Positions 8,064 through 16,375 of a DNA stretch of 36,038 nucleotides are shown piece after piece (the first letter of the stretch is position 1; the number at the start of each line of letters is the position of its first letter). The notes beneath the pieces are model-generated. The model did no database searches and was not told the origin of the DNA. It saw only the letters and a program-made list of their open reading frames with translations. The stretch comes from Microcystis aeruginosa Ma_MB_S_20031200_S102 (GTDB lineage: Bacteria; Cyanobacteriota; Cyanobacteriia; Cyanobacteriales; Microcystaceae), in contig SFBI01000089.1 of the NCBI GenBank assembly GCA_007095845.1, positions 1 through 36,038 of the forward strand. The letters are read 5' to 3'. The translations under genes and the position numbers were made by a program.

Positions 8064-8858
8064 ATGAAATCTCTCATTCGTTGGACGGCAACTCTCGGTT
8101 TAGTAGGAACGACAATGTTGACTTCGCTGCTGGGCAGCTATTCTAAAGCGCTCGCTTTACCAGAAGAACAAATCGTCAAAACCTTGCAGTCTGTACCTGT
8201 CTTCGCTATTGCCGATGATCAAGGAGTTCCCCTAATTGCTGTAGAAAAAGAACAGAAATTCACGGGGATTTTTATTAGTAAGCAAGACGCACAAAACTTT
8301 TTTGAGCGACTGAAAAAAGAGAATCCTGAAGTGGCCAGCAAAGTTAAAGTTCAGGCTGTTTCTTTGGCACAAGTCTATAAAATGCAAACCGGTCAAACCC
8401 AACAAAATCGTTTAATTATCGATTTTGTTCCCAAAGAGTCGGAAGTAGAATCAGCGAAAAAGTTGCTTAGTGAAAGAGGTCAACAATATCAGGGTGGTGT
8501 ACCTTTATTTGTGCCGAAAGCAGGAAAAGAGAGTAATTTTCTGGTGATCAGTCGCAATAATCAGGATTTTATTCCTTTCTTCTTTGAAAAAGCCGCCGCT
8601 TTGCAAATGGTAGAACAATATAAAAAAGCTAATCCCGCAGAAGCAACTACGGTGAAAATTGATGTTATTCCCTTAGAAAGTGTCATCGCTACCCTACAAC
8701 AAAGCAACGATGAAGCTTTAACTAAAATTCTCCTCTATCCTAGCCAAGAAACGATTGATTTTATTCGGGCAAATAATAACCAAAATGCTCCCAATCAACC
8801 CCCAGCAAATCAACCACGCCCTAATAATACCAATAATCCCCCCACCCCTAATCGTTAA
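8064..8858 (+). CDS. Tic22-family exported protein
   Basis: 264 residues from the ATG at 8064. An N-terminal signal peptide (basic MKSLIR, hydrophobic core, KALA before LPEEQIV) sends it to the periplasm or thylakoid lumen. The mature part matches the Tic22 family: VPVFAIADDQGVPLIAV, a second VPLFVPK, and the paired-domain layout with PFFFEKAAAL. Cyanobacterial Tic22 is implicated in outer-membrane biogenesis and is the ancestor of the chloroplast import component. The Pro/Asn-rich C-terminal tail (from about residue 240) is low complexity. The ORF is open upstream to a TTG at 8031, but the ATG at 8064 begins directly with the signal peptide and has GAGG about 11 bases upstream. The next gene, prmC, begins 5 bp after the stop, so the two are probably co-transcribed. 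Confidence 0.85.
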   Translation: MKSLIRWTATLGLVGTTMLTSLLGSYSKALALPEEQIVKTLQSVPVFAIADDQGVPLIAVEKEQKFTGIFISKQDAQNFFERLKKENPEVASKVKVQAVSLAQVYKMQTGQTQQNRLIIDFVPKESEVESAKKLLSERGQQYQGGVPLFVPKAGKESNFLVISRNNQDFIPFFFEKAAALQMVEQYKKANPAEATTVKIDVIPLESVIATLQQSNDEALTKILLYPSQETIDFIRANNNQNAPNQPPANQPRPNNTNNPPTPNR

Positions 8859-8863
8859 GCCTT

Positions 8864-9748
8864 GTGACTGCTAGTATTTCCGGTCAAGAATTAAGTCAAT
8901 GGCGCCAACAGGCGATCGCGGATTTAGCGCAAGCGCAACTATCTCCGAAGGAAGTGGATATCTTTCTGCAAGCAGTGACAGATTTAGATAGTCTTTCCCT
9001 GCGCTTACAATCCTTTCGCGAACGAGAAAAAATCCCTTTGAGTTATTCCTGGTCGGAAATTACTAAACGCTGGCAAAAACGCCTTAAAACAAGGATTCCC
9101 TTGCAGTATTTGCTCGAATCGGTGGTCTGGCGTAATTTTACCCTGAAAGTCTCCCCAGAAGTCTTAATTCCTCGTCCCGAAACCGAGTTATTAATCGATA
9201 TCGTTGGCGAAACCGTCAGAGGAGACGACGGGGGAATCTGGGTAGATCTGGGAACCGGTAGTGGTGCGATCGCTATTGGTTTAGCTAGTATCTTGACAAA
9301 AGCAGCAATATATGCAGTTGATTACAGTCCAACGGCTCTAGCGATCGCCAAAGAAAATATCATCAATACCGGTTTTGCCGACAGAATTATCTTAAAACAG
9401 GGTTCTTGGTGGACACCCCTAGGGAAGTGGAAGGGACAGATTAGCGGTATGCTGTCCAATCCTCCCTATATTCCCAGTGCAGAAATCCTCGACCTACAAA
9501 TTGAAGTGCGGGAACATGAACCCCGTTTGGCCCTCGATGGAGGTGAAGACGGATTGCGGTCAATTCAATATCTAGTGGCCACTGCTCCCGATTATCTGCG
9601 ATCGGGAGGCCTTTGGCTAGTGGAAATGAGAGCCGGTCAAGGGGAAAAAGTAGCGCAAATGCTGGAAAATCAGGGCAATTATCGACAAATTCAGATTATT
9701 AACGACCTAGCAGGTTTCGATCGCTTTGTTTTGGCCGAGCGAATTTAG
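8864..9748 (+). CDS. prmC: Release factor glutamine N5-methyltransferase
   Basis: Methylates the GGQ glutamine of peptide-chain release factors using S-adenosylmethionine. The 294-residue protein has the SAM-binding loop DLGTGSGA at about 128-135 and the catalytic NPPY at about 199-202, preceded by IPRPETELL, a PrmC-specific motif. The start is the GTG at 8864, five bases after the Tic22-like stop. It converges on, and overlaps by 4 bp, the secreted protein gene on the opposite strand. Confidence 0.95.
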   Translation: MTASISGQELSQWRQQAIADLAQAQLSPKEVDIFLQAVTDLDSLSLRLQSFREREKIPLSYSWSEITKRWQKRLKTRIPLQYLLESVVWRNFTLKVSPEVLIPRPETELLIDIVGETVRGDDGGIWVDLGTGSGAIAIGLASILTKAAIYAVDYSPTALAIAKENIINTGFADRIILKQGSWWTPLGKWKGQISGMLSNPPYIPSAEILDLQIEVREHEPRLALDGGEDGLRSIQYLVATAPDYLRSGGLWLVEMRAGQGEKVAQMLENQGNYRQIQIINDLAGFDRFVLAERI

Positions 9749-10281
9749 CGCAATGCACCCGCTTCGCAGTCCCGCAGCCAGAGACGCACCGCTTGGCCGA
9801 TGGTCCCTTGACTGGTTTCTAGGGGAGGTAAGGGGACTTGAGCGGGTTCAAGGGCAGCTAATTGACTGTAAATCGTCACTAATCGCCATCCTTCCCCAGT
9901 TTTAGTTAAAAATAACCAGTGATAATTCTGGAGAGTGACAGAGCGATTTTTGCTATACTGACGCTCTAAAGTTGTAAAAAAAACCTGTTGAGTGTCATCG
10001 GCAATTTGACCAGAATATTGATTAGCACTTAAAGGTAGGGGTGCAAATTCGGGACGACCGGCAATAATCACAAAAACCGGTGTAGATAATTTTTGGTCGA
10101 TTTGGGAACGGGTAATAACTCGGTTAGCATAACCGGGTAAATCTGACAAGAGGCGATCGACTAAAAGATTTAAATCCTCCGGACAGCTAGAAAGAGGAAG
10201 ACTAACTGCTGGTGAGTTAATCCCGAAAATAACCAGTAATACCCCTAAATATCGGCTAATTCGTGACAAATTTTTGTCCAT
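9745..10281 (-). CDS. Secreted protein of unknown function
   Basis: 178 residues with a signal peptide (basic [10 protein letters not shown], hydrophobic [17 protein letters not shown], cleavage near LPLSSC). The mature part contains [14 protein letters not shown] and [14 protein letters not shown] and looks like a conserved cyanobacterial periplasmic protein with no catalytic motif that I recognise. Two cysteines (mature N-terminus and RDCEAG near the C-terminus) could form a disulfide. The start codon lies 37 bp inside the 3' end of pyrF. The fit of the signal peptide to this start supports a real overlap and translational linkage with pyrF. Confidence 0.75.
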   Translation of the reverse strand: MDKNLSRISRYLGVLLVIFGINSPAVSLPLSSCPEDLNLLVDRLLSDLPGYANRVITRSQIDQKLSTPVFVIIAGRPEFAPLPLSANQYSGQIADDTQQVFFTTLERQYSKNRSVTLQNYHWLFLTKTGEGWRLVTIYSQLAALEPAQVPLPPLETSQGTIGQAVRLWLRDCEAGALR

Positions 10282-10946
10282 GCTACCTTTGGCTCCTCTG
10301 CACCGGTGATCGGTCGTCCAATTACTAGATAATCAGCCCCAGCTTTAAGCGCTTGGGCCGGAGTCATCACCCGACTTTGATCCCCTTTGCTTGACCAGGA
10401 GGGACGAACTCCGGGGCAAACTAAGAGAAAATCCTCTCCACAGACGCGCCGCAATTGCGCCACCTCTTGGGGAGAACAAACCGCCCCATCAATTCCCGAT
10501 TCCTTGCCCAATAATGCCAGATTTAAGGCATATTCCGATAGTTCTAGGGGAATTTTGAGGTCGAGGGCTAATTCCCTGGCGTTAAGGCTAGTTAAAACGG
10601 TGATAGCGAGAAGTTTTGGCGGCGATAGCAGGTCAGAGATGGCCCCCTTAGCCGCCGTCAGTGCTTGCCGTCCGGCCGTTGCGTGCAGGGTGAGTAAATC
10701 CACTTGATAGCGACTAGCTGAACGACAGGCCCCGGCGACCGTATTGGGAATATCATGGAATTTGAGATCGAGAAAGATCTTTTTTTGTCTTTCTTGCAGA
10801 AGCGCCAGAATTTCCGCACCGCTACTGACAAATAATTCTAGTCCAACTTTCCAAAAATTGACTTCTGGCAACAGATTAAGCAGTGCGATCGCTGACTCTA
10901 AATCCGGCACATCGAGAGGAACAATAATTCGGTCTGAGTTGGTCAT
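10245..10946 (-). CDS. pyrF: Orotidine 5'-phosphate decarboxylase
   Basis: Last step of UMP synthesis: decarboxylation of OMP. The 233-residue protein has all family hallmarks: VPLDVP with D12, K33 in FWKVGLELF, the catalytic [10 protein letters not shown] with D60, K62 and D65, and the phosphate-binding VIGRPIT near the C-terminus. It is upstream of, and overlaps, the secreted protein gene. No other pyrimidine gene is nearby. Confidence 0.96.
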   Translation of the reverse strand: MTNSDRIIVPLDVPDLESAIALLNLLPEVNFWKVGLELFVSSGAEILALLQERQKKIFLDLKFHDIPNTVAGACRSASRYQVDLLTLHATAGRQALTAAKGAISDLLSPPKLLAITVLTSLNARELALDLKIPLELSEYALNLALLGKESGIDGAVCSPQEVAQLRRVCGEDFLLVCPGVRPSWSSKGDQSRVMTPAQALKAGADYLVIGRPITGAEEPKVAWTKICHELADI

Positions 10947-11094
10947 ATTGGGGCGATACTGTGGGGAAGTGGGGTGATAAGGTGATGGGGAGAATAAATA
11001 AAAATAATCTCCTGCCTACTGCCTTTTACCTCCTGACTGGAAAATAGAGGCTGAAATAAGGCAAATTCGTCAATCAGAATATTTTCATGCTTGG

Positions 11095-11114
11095 CGGTGC
11101 CAACTTTGGCACCG
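11095..11114. repeat. Short perfect palindrome between pyrF and the TIGR02652-like gene
   Basis: CGGTGCC pairs with GGCACCG around a 6-nt loop. There is no T-tract on either strand. It could be a weak transcription stop for the minus-strand gene ending at 11139 or an interspersed repeat. The rest of 10947-11138 holds only G-rich and CTGCCTACTGCC-type repeat fragments. Confidence 0.45.
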
Positions 11115-11138
11115 GGACTGCCTTCTGATGGCTAATGA

Positions 11139-11654
11139 CTAATCAAAAAGACGAAAATAGGGATAACGTTTGGGAACCCCCGGTTCTTTTTCCAGATCAA
11201 AGTTAATTACATCCCAACAGGGTTCATCGGGGGCATCGGGGCTAAATTCTACTGGTAAACCGTAGAGACGGGGAATAGTGGCTTCACCCGGTTCATTACC
11301 GCGCCAAGTGGTGTTACGTTCTAGGTAGGAACTAACTAAATCGCGATAACGGTTGGCAATAATCACTTTAGTCGCTTTAAATCCTTGAGTATAGAGGCGA
11401 TCGAGTGCTTCGTGAATCTCAAAACGAATACCATCCGGGTGAGTGTGTTGACGATACCACTCACCATTCCAGAGTCGCCAATGTCGTCCTGACTGCAAGT
11501 GAACCAACTCACCCGTTTTGGGATCGGCTTCAAAAGCCCCATGGCGCGGACACAAATAGGTATCCGTCAAAGTGAGGGCGGGGATTAGCTGCCGACAGTG
11601 AGGACAATGGATATCGGGGCCAAAAACAGGGTATTGTAAACTTGCATTGATCAT
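11139..11654 (-). CDS. TIGR02652-like conserved cyanobacterial zinc-ribbon protein
   Basis: 171 residues from MINASLQYPVFGPDIHCPHC. A CPHC pair followed about 20 residues later by CPRHG suggests a zinc ribbon near the N-terminus. After it come a WRLWNGEWYRQHTHPDG stretch, HEALDRLYTQG and a C-terminal YPYFRLFD. I recognise this as the family named TIGR02652, found essentially only in cyanobacteria and of unknown function. The ORF extends 22 codons upstream to 11720, but the family begins at the MINAS methionine, so the ATG at 11654 is chosen. It is divergent from the carbonic-anhydrase-like gene. Confidence 0.8.
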   Translation of the reverse strand: MINASLQYPVFGPDIHCPHCRQLIPALTLTDTYLCPRHGAFEADPKTGELVHLQSGRHWRLWNGEWYRQHTHPDGIRFEIHEALDRLYTQGFKATKVIIANRYRDLVSSYLERNTTWRGNEPGEATIPRLYGLPVEFSPDAPDEPCWDVINFDLEKEPGVPKRYPYFRLFD

Positions 11655-11762
11655 GGGAGAACCTAAACTAAAAATTGCTATCTTTGTACCAATAATCCTA
11701 CCCATATTATACCCAACCAAATTGGACGGGTATTCTCTTCCGACTTTAGTGCAGATCCTCCC

Positions 11763-12314
11763 ATGTCTTTAGATAACTTAAGATCAACTTCTAATTTCTG
11801 GCCGATTGTCGATGTCAGTCAAGCGGCTTTTATTGCCCCTAATGCCACGGTAATGGGCGATATTTCCCTAGCTGTGGGGGTGAGTGTTTGGTATGGGGCG
11901 GTATTGCGTGCCGACGTGGAACGCATCGAAATTGGGGCTTATACTAATATCCAAGATGGGGCAATCCTACACGGAGATCCGGGCAAAATTACTATCCTTG
12001 AGGATTACGTTACCATCGGACACCGGGCGGTAATTCACGCAGCCCATATTGAACGCGGTTGTTTAATCGGCATTGGGGCAGTGATTCTCGATGGTGTGCG
12101 CGTCGGGGCGGGTAGTATTGTTGGGGCGGGTAGTATTGTGACAAAAGATATACCACCGCGATCTTTAGTGGTGGGTATTCCCGCTAAACGCGTCCGGGAA
12201 GTGTCGCCACAGGAGGCTCAAGAGTTGATCGAACACGCCGAGCGCTATGCTAAACTTGCCCTCGTTCATGGGGGAAAAGGTACTGATACCGGATTCCCAA
12301 AAGGGGCGGTTTAG
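11763..12314 (+). CDS. Gamma carbonic anhydrase-like hexapeptide-repeat protein
   Basis: 183 residues with left-handed beta-helix repeats ([LIV]G-type hexapeptides from about 24 to 150) and the three histidines expected for zinc binding: H70 (ILHGDP), H87 (IGHRAV) and H92 (VIHAAH). It belongs to the YrdA/PaaY/gamma-CA-like group and may be an active carbonic anhydrase or a structural relative. It lacks the C-terminal Rubisco small-subunit-like repeats of CcmM, so it is not a carboxysome scaffold. The C-terminus is a short helix and GGKGTDTGF tail. psbY follows after 65 bp. Confidence 0.88.
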   Translation: MSLDNLRSTSNFWPIVDVSQAAFIAPNATVMGDISLAVGVSVWYGAVLRADVERIEIGAYTNIQDGAILHGDPGKITILEDYVTIGHRAVIHAAHIERGCLIGIGAVILDGVRVGAGSIVGAGSIVTKDIPPRSLVVGIPAKRVREVSPQEAQELIEHAERYAKLALVHGGKGTDTGFPKGAV

Positions 12315-12379
12315 GGTATAAATATAAAATGAGAATCAAGTAACAATCTTTTAAGCACCGATCGAGGAGAAGGAAATCT

Positions 12380-12499
12380 ATGGACTGGAGAGTGTTAATC
12401 GTTTTAACCCCTTTGCTTATTGCTGGTGGCTGGGCTTTCTTCAATATCGGCGCTGCCGCTATTAGACAAGCTCAACAGTTTCTCAGCAAACAAAGTTAA
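12380..12499 (+). CDS. psbY: Photosystem II protein PsbY
   Basis: A 39-residue [23 protein letters not shown] continuing [15 protein letters not shown], is a near-canonical cyanobacterial PsbY: one transmembrane helix followed by an amphipathic segment. PsbY is a small peripheral subunit of the PSII core near cytochrome b559. AGGAGAAGG sits about 7 bases upstream of the ATG, a strong ribosome-binding site. A perfect intrinsic terminator follows 21 bp after the stop. The gene is below the length cut-off of many ORF finders. Confidence 0.95.
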   Translation: MDWRVLIVLTPLLIAGGWAFFNIGAAAIRQAQQFLSKQS

Positions 12500-12520
12500 T
12501 AAAAGTTTATACTTCTTAGT

Positions 12521-12553
12521 AAAACCGATCCCCTAGGCGATCGGTTTTTAATT
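12521..12553 (+). terminator. Intrinsic terminator of psbY
   Basis: Perfect 10-bp inverted repeat: AAAACCGATC (12521-12530) and GATCGGTTTT (12539-12548), with an 8-nt loop and a following T-rich stretch. It may act on both strands, since the stem begins with AAAA. Confidence 0.85.
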
Positions 12554-12563
12554 TTTCCCTTTT

Positions 12564-12610
12564 GAATTATGAATTATGAATTATGAATTATGAATTATGA
12601 ATTATGAATT
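12564..12610. repeat. GAATTAT heptamer tandem array
   Basis: Six full copies of GAATTAT plus a partial GAATT. It is directly followed by G-rich and CTCCTGT-type repeats up to about 12680. The same unit is repeated four times at 30758-30785. These are short tandemly repeated repetitive (STRR) sequences of the cyanobacterial type. Confidence 0.9.
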
Positions 12611-12714
12611 GGGGTATGGGGAGAACAAATAAAAATAGTCTCCTGTCTCCTGTCTCTCCTGAATCCTGAATCCTAACCCCACCAATAGACTTTTTCAGCA
12701 AACCCTACCTAACC

Positions 12715-14049
12715 ATGAAATCTAACTATCAAAATCTCATTGAAGAACTTTCCCATCTGGAAATTATCACCGATCCGGGGCAAGTGGCGAAACTTTCCTT
12801 AGATTACTATCATTTTAGTCCCATTTTAGAGGCACAACTGCAACATAAACGGGCTGATTTAGTCATTCGTCCCCACAATAGCCAAGAAGTTATTGACATC
12901 GCTAAAACCTGCGTTAAATACCAAATTCCTTTAACAGTTAGAGGTGCGGGTACAGGTAATTATGGTCAATGTGTTCCCTTGGGGGGAGGAGTAATTTTAG
13001 ACACAACCAAACTAACAAAAATTATCTCGATCGAACCGGGGACAGCGCGAGTAGAAGCGGGGGTAAAAATGGCATTTTTTGATAAACAAGCTCGCGCAAT
13101 TGGTTGGGAATTAAGAATGGCTCCCTCTACCTATCGCACGGCGACAATTGGCGGTTTTATCGGGGGTGGCAGTGTGGGCATGGGTTCAATTAATTATGGA
13201 CAATTGAAGGATAGGGGCAATCTGCAAGCAGTGCAATTAGTTACCCTAGAAACAGAACCAAAAATTATCGAATTACGGGGGGATGAGGTGGAAAAAGTCA
13301 ATCATGCCTACGGAACAAATGGCATTATTACCGAGTTAGAAATAGCCCTCGCTCCCTGTTATCCTTGGGCAGAATTTATCGTTACTTTTGCCGATTTTAT
13401 CACCGCCGCTAAATTTGGTCAAGCTCTCAGTGATAGTGATGGCATCGTTAAGAAAATGGTTAGCGTTCACTCCTGGCCAATTCCCGCTTATTTTATCGCT
13501 CTTAAGGATTATTTACCCACAGAAAAAGCGGCAGTTTTGTTAATAGTATCAGACAGCGATCGAGTCGCCTTAGAGTCTTTAATTCAAGAATATAAGGGTG
13601 AACTTACCTACTATAAAACGCCAGAAGAAACCCAAAAAGGCAACAGTATCTTAGAATTTACTTGGAATCATACCACTCTCCACGCGCGTAGTTGTAACCC
13701 CAAGATAACTTATCTACAAGCTTTTTATTTTAATCTAGCCACGGTAGAGAAACTTTATAATTATTTTGGTGAGGAAATCATGATGCACCTAGAATTTTTG
13801 AAATTTCAAGGTAAAGTTATTCCCGCCGGTCTTCCCTTGCTAGAATTTACCACAGAAACTCGATTAAATGAGATTATTGCTATCTATGAACAACAGGGGG
13901 CAGCCATTGCCAATCCTCACACTTATATCATGGAAGATGGCGGCAGCAGACAGATTAATCCCCTACAATTAGAATTTAAAAAACTCGTCGATCCCTACGG
14001 ATTGAACAATCCGGGTAAAATGCGAGCATGGGTTGAAGCAAGAGGGTAG
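12715..14049 (+). CDS. FAD-binding oxidoreductase of the GlcD/FAD_binding_4 family
   Basis: 444 residues. The N-terminal half is a PCMH-type FAD domain: ADLVIRPHNSQEV, then VRGAGTGNYGQCVPLGGGVI at about 75-94, which binds the FAD pyrophosphate, then GGFIGGGSVGMGSINYG. The C-terminal half matches FAD-linked oxidase domains and ends with DPYGLNNPGKMRAW, the NPGK signature seen in glycolate oxidase GlcD and D-lactate dehydrogenases. The substrate is not evident and no GlcE/GlcF partners are adjacent. The gene is monocistronic, with heptamer repeats upstream and the second MITE copy 40 bp downstream of its stop. Confidence 0.88.
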   Translation: MKSNYQNLIEELSHLEIITDPGQVAKLSLDYYHFSPILEAQLQHKRADLVIRPHNSQEVIDIAKTCVKYQIPLTVRGAGTGNYGQCVPLGGGVILDTTKLTKIISIEPGTARVEAGVKMAFFDKQARAIGWELRMAPSTYRTATIGGFIGGGSVGMGSINYGQLKDRGNLQAVQLVTLETEPKIIELRGDEVEKVNHAYGTNGIITELEIALAPCYPWAEFIVTFADFITAAKFGQALSDSDGIVKKMVSVHSWPIPAYFIALKDYLPTEKAAVLLIVSDSDRVALESLIQEYKGELTYYKTPEETQKGNSILEFTWNHTTLHARSCNPKITYLQAFYFNLATVEKLYNYFGEEIMMHLEFLKFQGKVIPAGLPLLEFTTETRLNEIIAIYEQQGAAIANPHTYIMEDGGSRQINPLQLEFKKLVDPYGLNNPGKMRAWVEARG

Positions 14050-14089
14050 GGATTGGATTCAAGCTAAATTAAACAAGATAGTTCACCGC

Positions 14090-14235
14090 AGCTCTCTTGG
14101 ATTTGGTGGGTAAAATGTATTCTTAAGATATAATCCTCCTAGAGAGGGGGTGGAACGAACCACAAAGACACAAAGGACACAAAGTATCGATCAATCTATG
14201 TAAGTTAAACTTATCACACACAACCTAGAAGAGCC
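14090..14235. mobile_element. MITE-like non-autonomous element, copy 2 (146 bp)
   Basis: Same element as at 7021-7164, in the same orientation, with visible but imperfect identity (I estimate around three quarters by eye). It begins AGCTCTCTTGGATTTGG and ends CTAGAAGAGCC. An exact 7-bp direct repeat, TCACCGC, flanks it at 14083-14089 and 14236-14242. It lies between the FAD oxidase gene and purB and encodes no protein. The remainder of this gap (14243-14365) carries the purB leader, with TACAAT at 14333-14338 as a possible -10 box. Confidence 0.85.
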
Positions 14236-14365
14236 TCACCGCTACTACCGAATCACTAACCGCTAAAAAGGGAGTGGGGAAAACAAAACTTTCCGCTGCT
14301 CCTTGCCTATTCCCAGACTTGCCCCGATCCGATACAATTGAACGGTTGTCTTGGAAGAATTAATA

Positions 14366-15661
14366 GTGATCGAGCGTTATACTCTCCCTGCAATGGGGAA
14401 TTTGTGGACGGATAGATATAAATATCAAACATGGCTAGAGGTAGAGATAGCCGTCTGTGAAGCGCAGGCAGAATTAGGCTATATTCCCGCGGATGCAGTG
14501 GCAGAAATTAAGGCAAAAGCTAATTTTAATCCCGATCGCATTTTAGAAATAGAAGCAGAAGTGCGCCACGATGTCATCGCCTTTTTAACAAATGTTAACG
14601 AATATGTGGGCGAGCCGGGGCGTTATATTCATTTGGGTTTAACCAGTTCTGATGTATTAGATACTGCCCTGTCTTTACAATTAGTCGCCAGTTTAAACCT
14701 GATTTTAGAACAATTAGAAGATTTTATCCAAGCCCTGCGCTATCGCGCCCAAGAACACCGTTATACAGTCATGGTGGGACGTTCCCACGGCATTCACGCC
14801 GAACCGATCACCTTTGGCTTTAAACTAGCGGGATGGTTAGCGGAAGTGCTGCGAGGACGCGATCGTTTAATTCGCTTGCGCCAAGACATCGCCATCGGTA
14901 AAATATCTGGTGCAGTGGGAACCTATGCCAATATTGACCCGAAAATTGAGGCTTTAACCTGTCAGAAGTTAGGATTAGAACCGGATACCGCTTCCACTCA
15001 AGTTATCTCGCGCGATCGACACGCCGATTATGTGCAACAATTAGCCTTATTAGCGGCTTCGATCGAACGTTTTGCCGTGGAGATTCGCAACCTGCAAAGA
15101 ACCGATGTCCTAGAAGTGGAAGAATACTTTTCCAAAGGACAAAAAGGCTCCTCCGCTATGCCCCATAAACGTAATCCCATCCGTTCAGAACGCTTAACGG
15201 GAATGGCGAGAATTATCCGTAGTCATAGCGTTTCCGCCTTAGAAAATATCGCCCTCTGGCACGAAAGAGATATTTCCCATAGTTCCGTAGAACGGGTAAT
15301 GCTGCCGGATGTTTGCATTTTGACCCACTTTATGCTCAAGGAAATCACCGATTTAGTCAAAAATCTGCTGGTGTATCCCGAAAACATGAAGCGAAATATG
15401 AATGTCTATGGTGGCGTGATTTTCAGTCAAAGAGTTCTTTTAACTTTAGTGAGTAAGGGAATTAGCCGGGAATCTGCCTATAAAATCGTCCAAGAAAACG
15501 CCCATCGCGCTTGGAACGCTGATAACGGCAATTTTAAAGCTTTTATCAGCCAAGATGAGCGAGTTACTGGCATTTTATCCCCCGACGAGATTGAAAGTTG
15601 CTTTGATCCCCAGCAGCACCTAAATCATCTTAATAGCATCTACCAAAGGTTAGATATTTAA
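14366..15661 (+). CDS. purB: Adenylosuccinate lyase
   Basis: Catalyses two beta-eliminations in purine synthesis: SAICAR to AICAR, and adenylosuccinate to AMP. The 431-residue protein carries TSSDVLDTAL, GRSHGIHAEP with the catalytic histidine, and the fumarase/aspartase signature GSSAMPHKRNP. The ORF is open to a TTG at 14351, but the GTG at 14366 gives the conserved beginning MIERYTLPAMGNLW and has GGAAG about 8 bases upstream, so it is the chosen start. No other pur gene is adjacent. Confidence 0.96.
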   Translation: MIERYTLPAMGNLWTDRYKYQTWLEVEIAVCEAQAELGYIPADAVAEIKAKANFNPDRILEIEAEVRHDVIAFLTNVNEYVGEPGRYIHLGLTSSDVLDTALSLQLVASLNLILEQLEDFIQALRYRAQEHRYTVMVGRSHGIHAEPITFGFKLAGWLAEVLRGRDRLIRLRQDIAIGKISGAVGTYANIDPKIEALTCQKLGLEPDTASTQVISRDRHADYVQQLALLAASIERFAVEIRNLQRTDVLEVEEYFSKGQKGSSAMPHKRNPIRSERLTGMARIIRSHSVSALENIALWHERDISHSSVERVMLPDVCILTHFMLKEITDLVKNLLVYPENMKRNMNVYGGVIFSQRVLLTLVSKGISRESAYKIVQENAHRAWNADNGNFKAFISQDERVTGILSPDEIESCFDPQQHLNHLNSIYQRLDI

Positions 15662-15718
15662 GAGGCGAATTAGGGAATAGGGAAGCGGGGGTGATCGAGC
15701 AATCCCCAGATTTTGTCG

Positions 15719-15753
15719 GGTGCGTTTCTTGCTGCGACGACAGGGAACGCACC
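15719..15753. repeat. Inverted repeat downstream of purB
   Basis: GGTGCGTT (15719-15726) pairs exactly with AACGCACC (15746-15753) around a 19-nt loop. No T-tract follows. The motif resembles the TGCGTTA/TAACGCA palindrome at 20294-20316 and is probably an interspersed element. Confidence 0.5.
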
Positions 15754-15805
15754 TTACCGATTATGATACAATCGCGGCATATACTCCTCGCTTGCGACAA
15801 CCGCG

Positions 15806-16375
15806 ATGAATGTTTTCTGGCGCTATTTCCCCTTGGCATTTGTTGTTATGCTTTCTAATGGTTTCACCCCACAACAAGGGCGAACGGAATCGCCTAAAAT
15901 TATCTGTCAAATAGAAAGCTATCCCTCCACAAAGCAAAAAGTTCCCACGACAATGATCCAGAACGGAACGGGTAATTTAGTACCATTTATTTATTGGGTG
16001 GAGGAAGTTGCCGGGGAAAAGCCACTAGAGCGGTGCCAGGAAGTTTCTGAGATTATTCAAGCAAGATATGACGATAAAACCTGGAGTCGTTCTTTTTTAC
16101 GGACGGGAAAATCGAGGGATAATTATCCGATCATTTGTTTTGTCAAGGAACCCAAAGATAAAGCTTGCGATACCGAAAGAGAACTTATCGTTAAATTAAA
16201 GCGAGGGGAAAACGCGGAAAGAGTTTTAGATAAGATGTTAGCACTTCGCTATCGGACGGATTTAAAATTAACGGGAGAGTTTCGTTTTTATTATGGAGAG
16301 ACTCACCGAGAGGTTTATATTCATGTCAAGAAGTTTATCGAAGAAGTGGAGCGATCGAGGACTGAAAGACAATGA
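15806..16375 (+). CDS. COP23-domain exported protein
   Basis: 189 residues. An N-terminal hydrophobic segment (YFPLAFVVMLSNGF) serves as signal peptide or anchor. The mature region has the pattern I associate with the COP23 (circadian oscillating protein) domain: ICQIESYPSTKQKVPTTM, FIYWVEEVAGEKPLERCQEV, the run SEIIQARYD, and YPIICFVKE ahead of a conserved Cys. Four cysteines (ICQ, RCQ, ICF, ACD) suggest disulfides in an extracytoplasmic protein. COP23 of Cyanothece is a membrane-associated protein whose abundance cycles with the day; its function is unknown. The stop overlaps the start of the protease-GUN4 gene (ATGA), so the two form an operon. Confidence 0.8.
   Translation: MNVFWRYFPLAFVVMLSNGFTPQQGRTESPKIICQIESYPSTKQKVPTTMIQNGTGNLVPFIYWVEEVAGEKPLERCQEVSEIIQARYDDKTWSRSFLRTGKSRDNYPIICFVKEPKDKACDTERELIVKLKRGENAERVLDKMLALRYRTDLKLTGEFRFYYGETHREVYIHVKKFIEEVERSRTERQ

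Noticed and set aside
12250-12444. 64-codon minus-strand ORF
   Set aside because: It is antisense to the end of the carbonic-anhydrase-like gene and to psbY, which is clearly real.
15630-15839. 69-codon minus-strand ORF between purB and the COP23 gene
   Set aside because: It overlaps the ends of both genes on the other strand and has no recognisable motif or ribosome-binding site.
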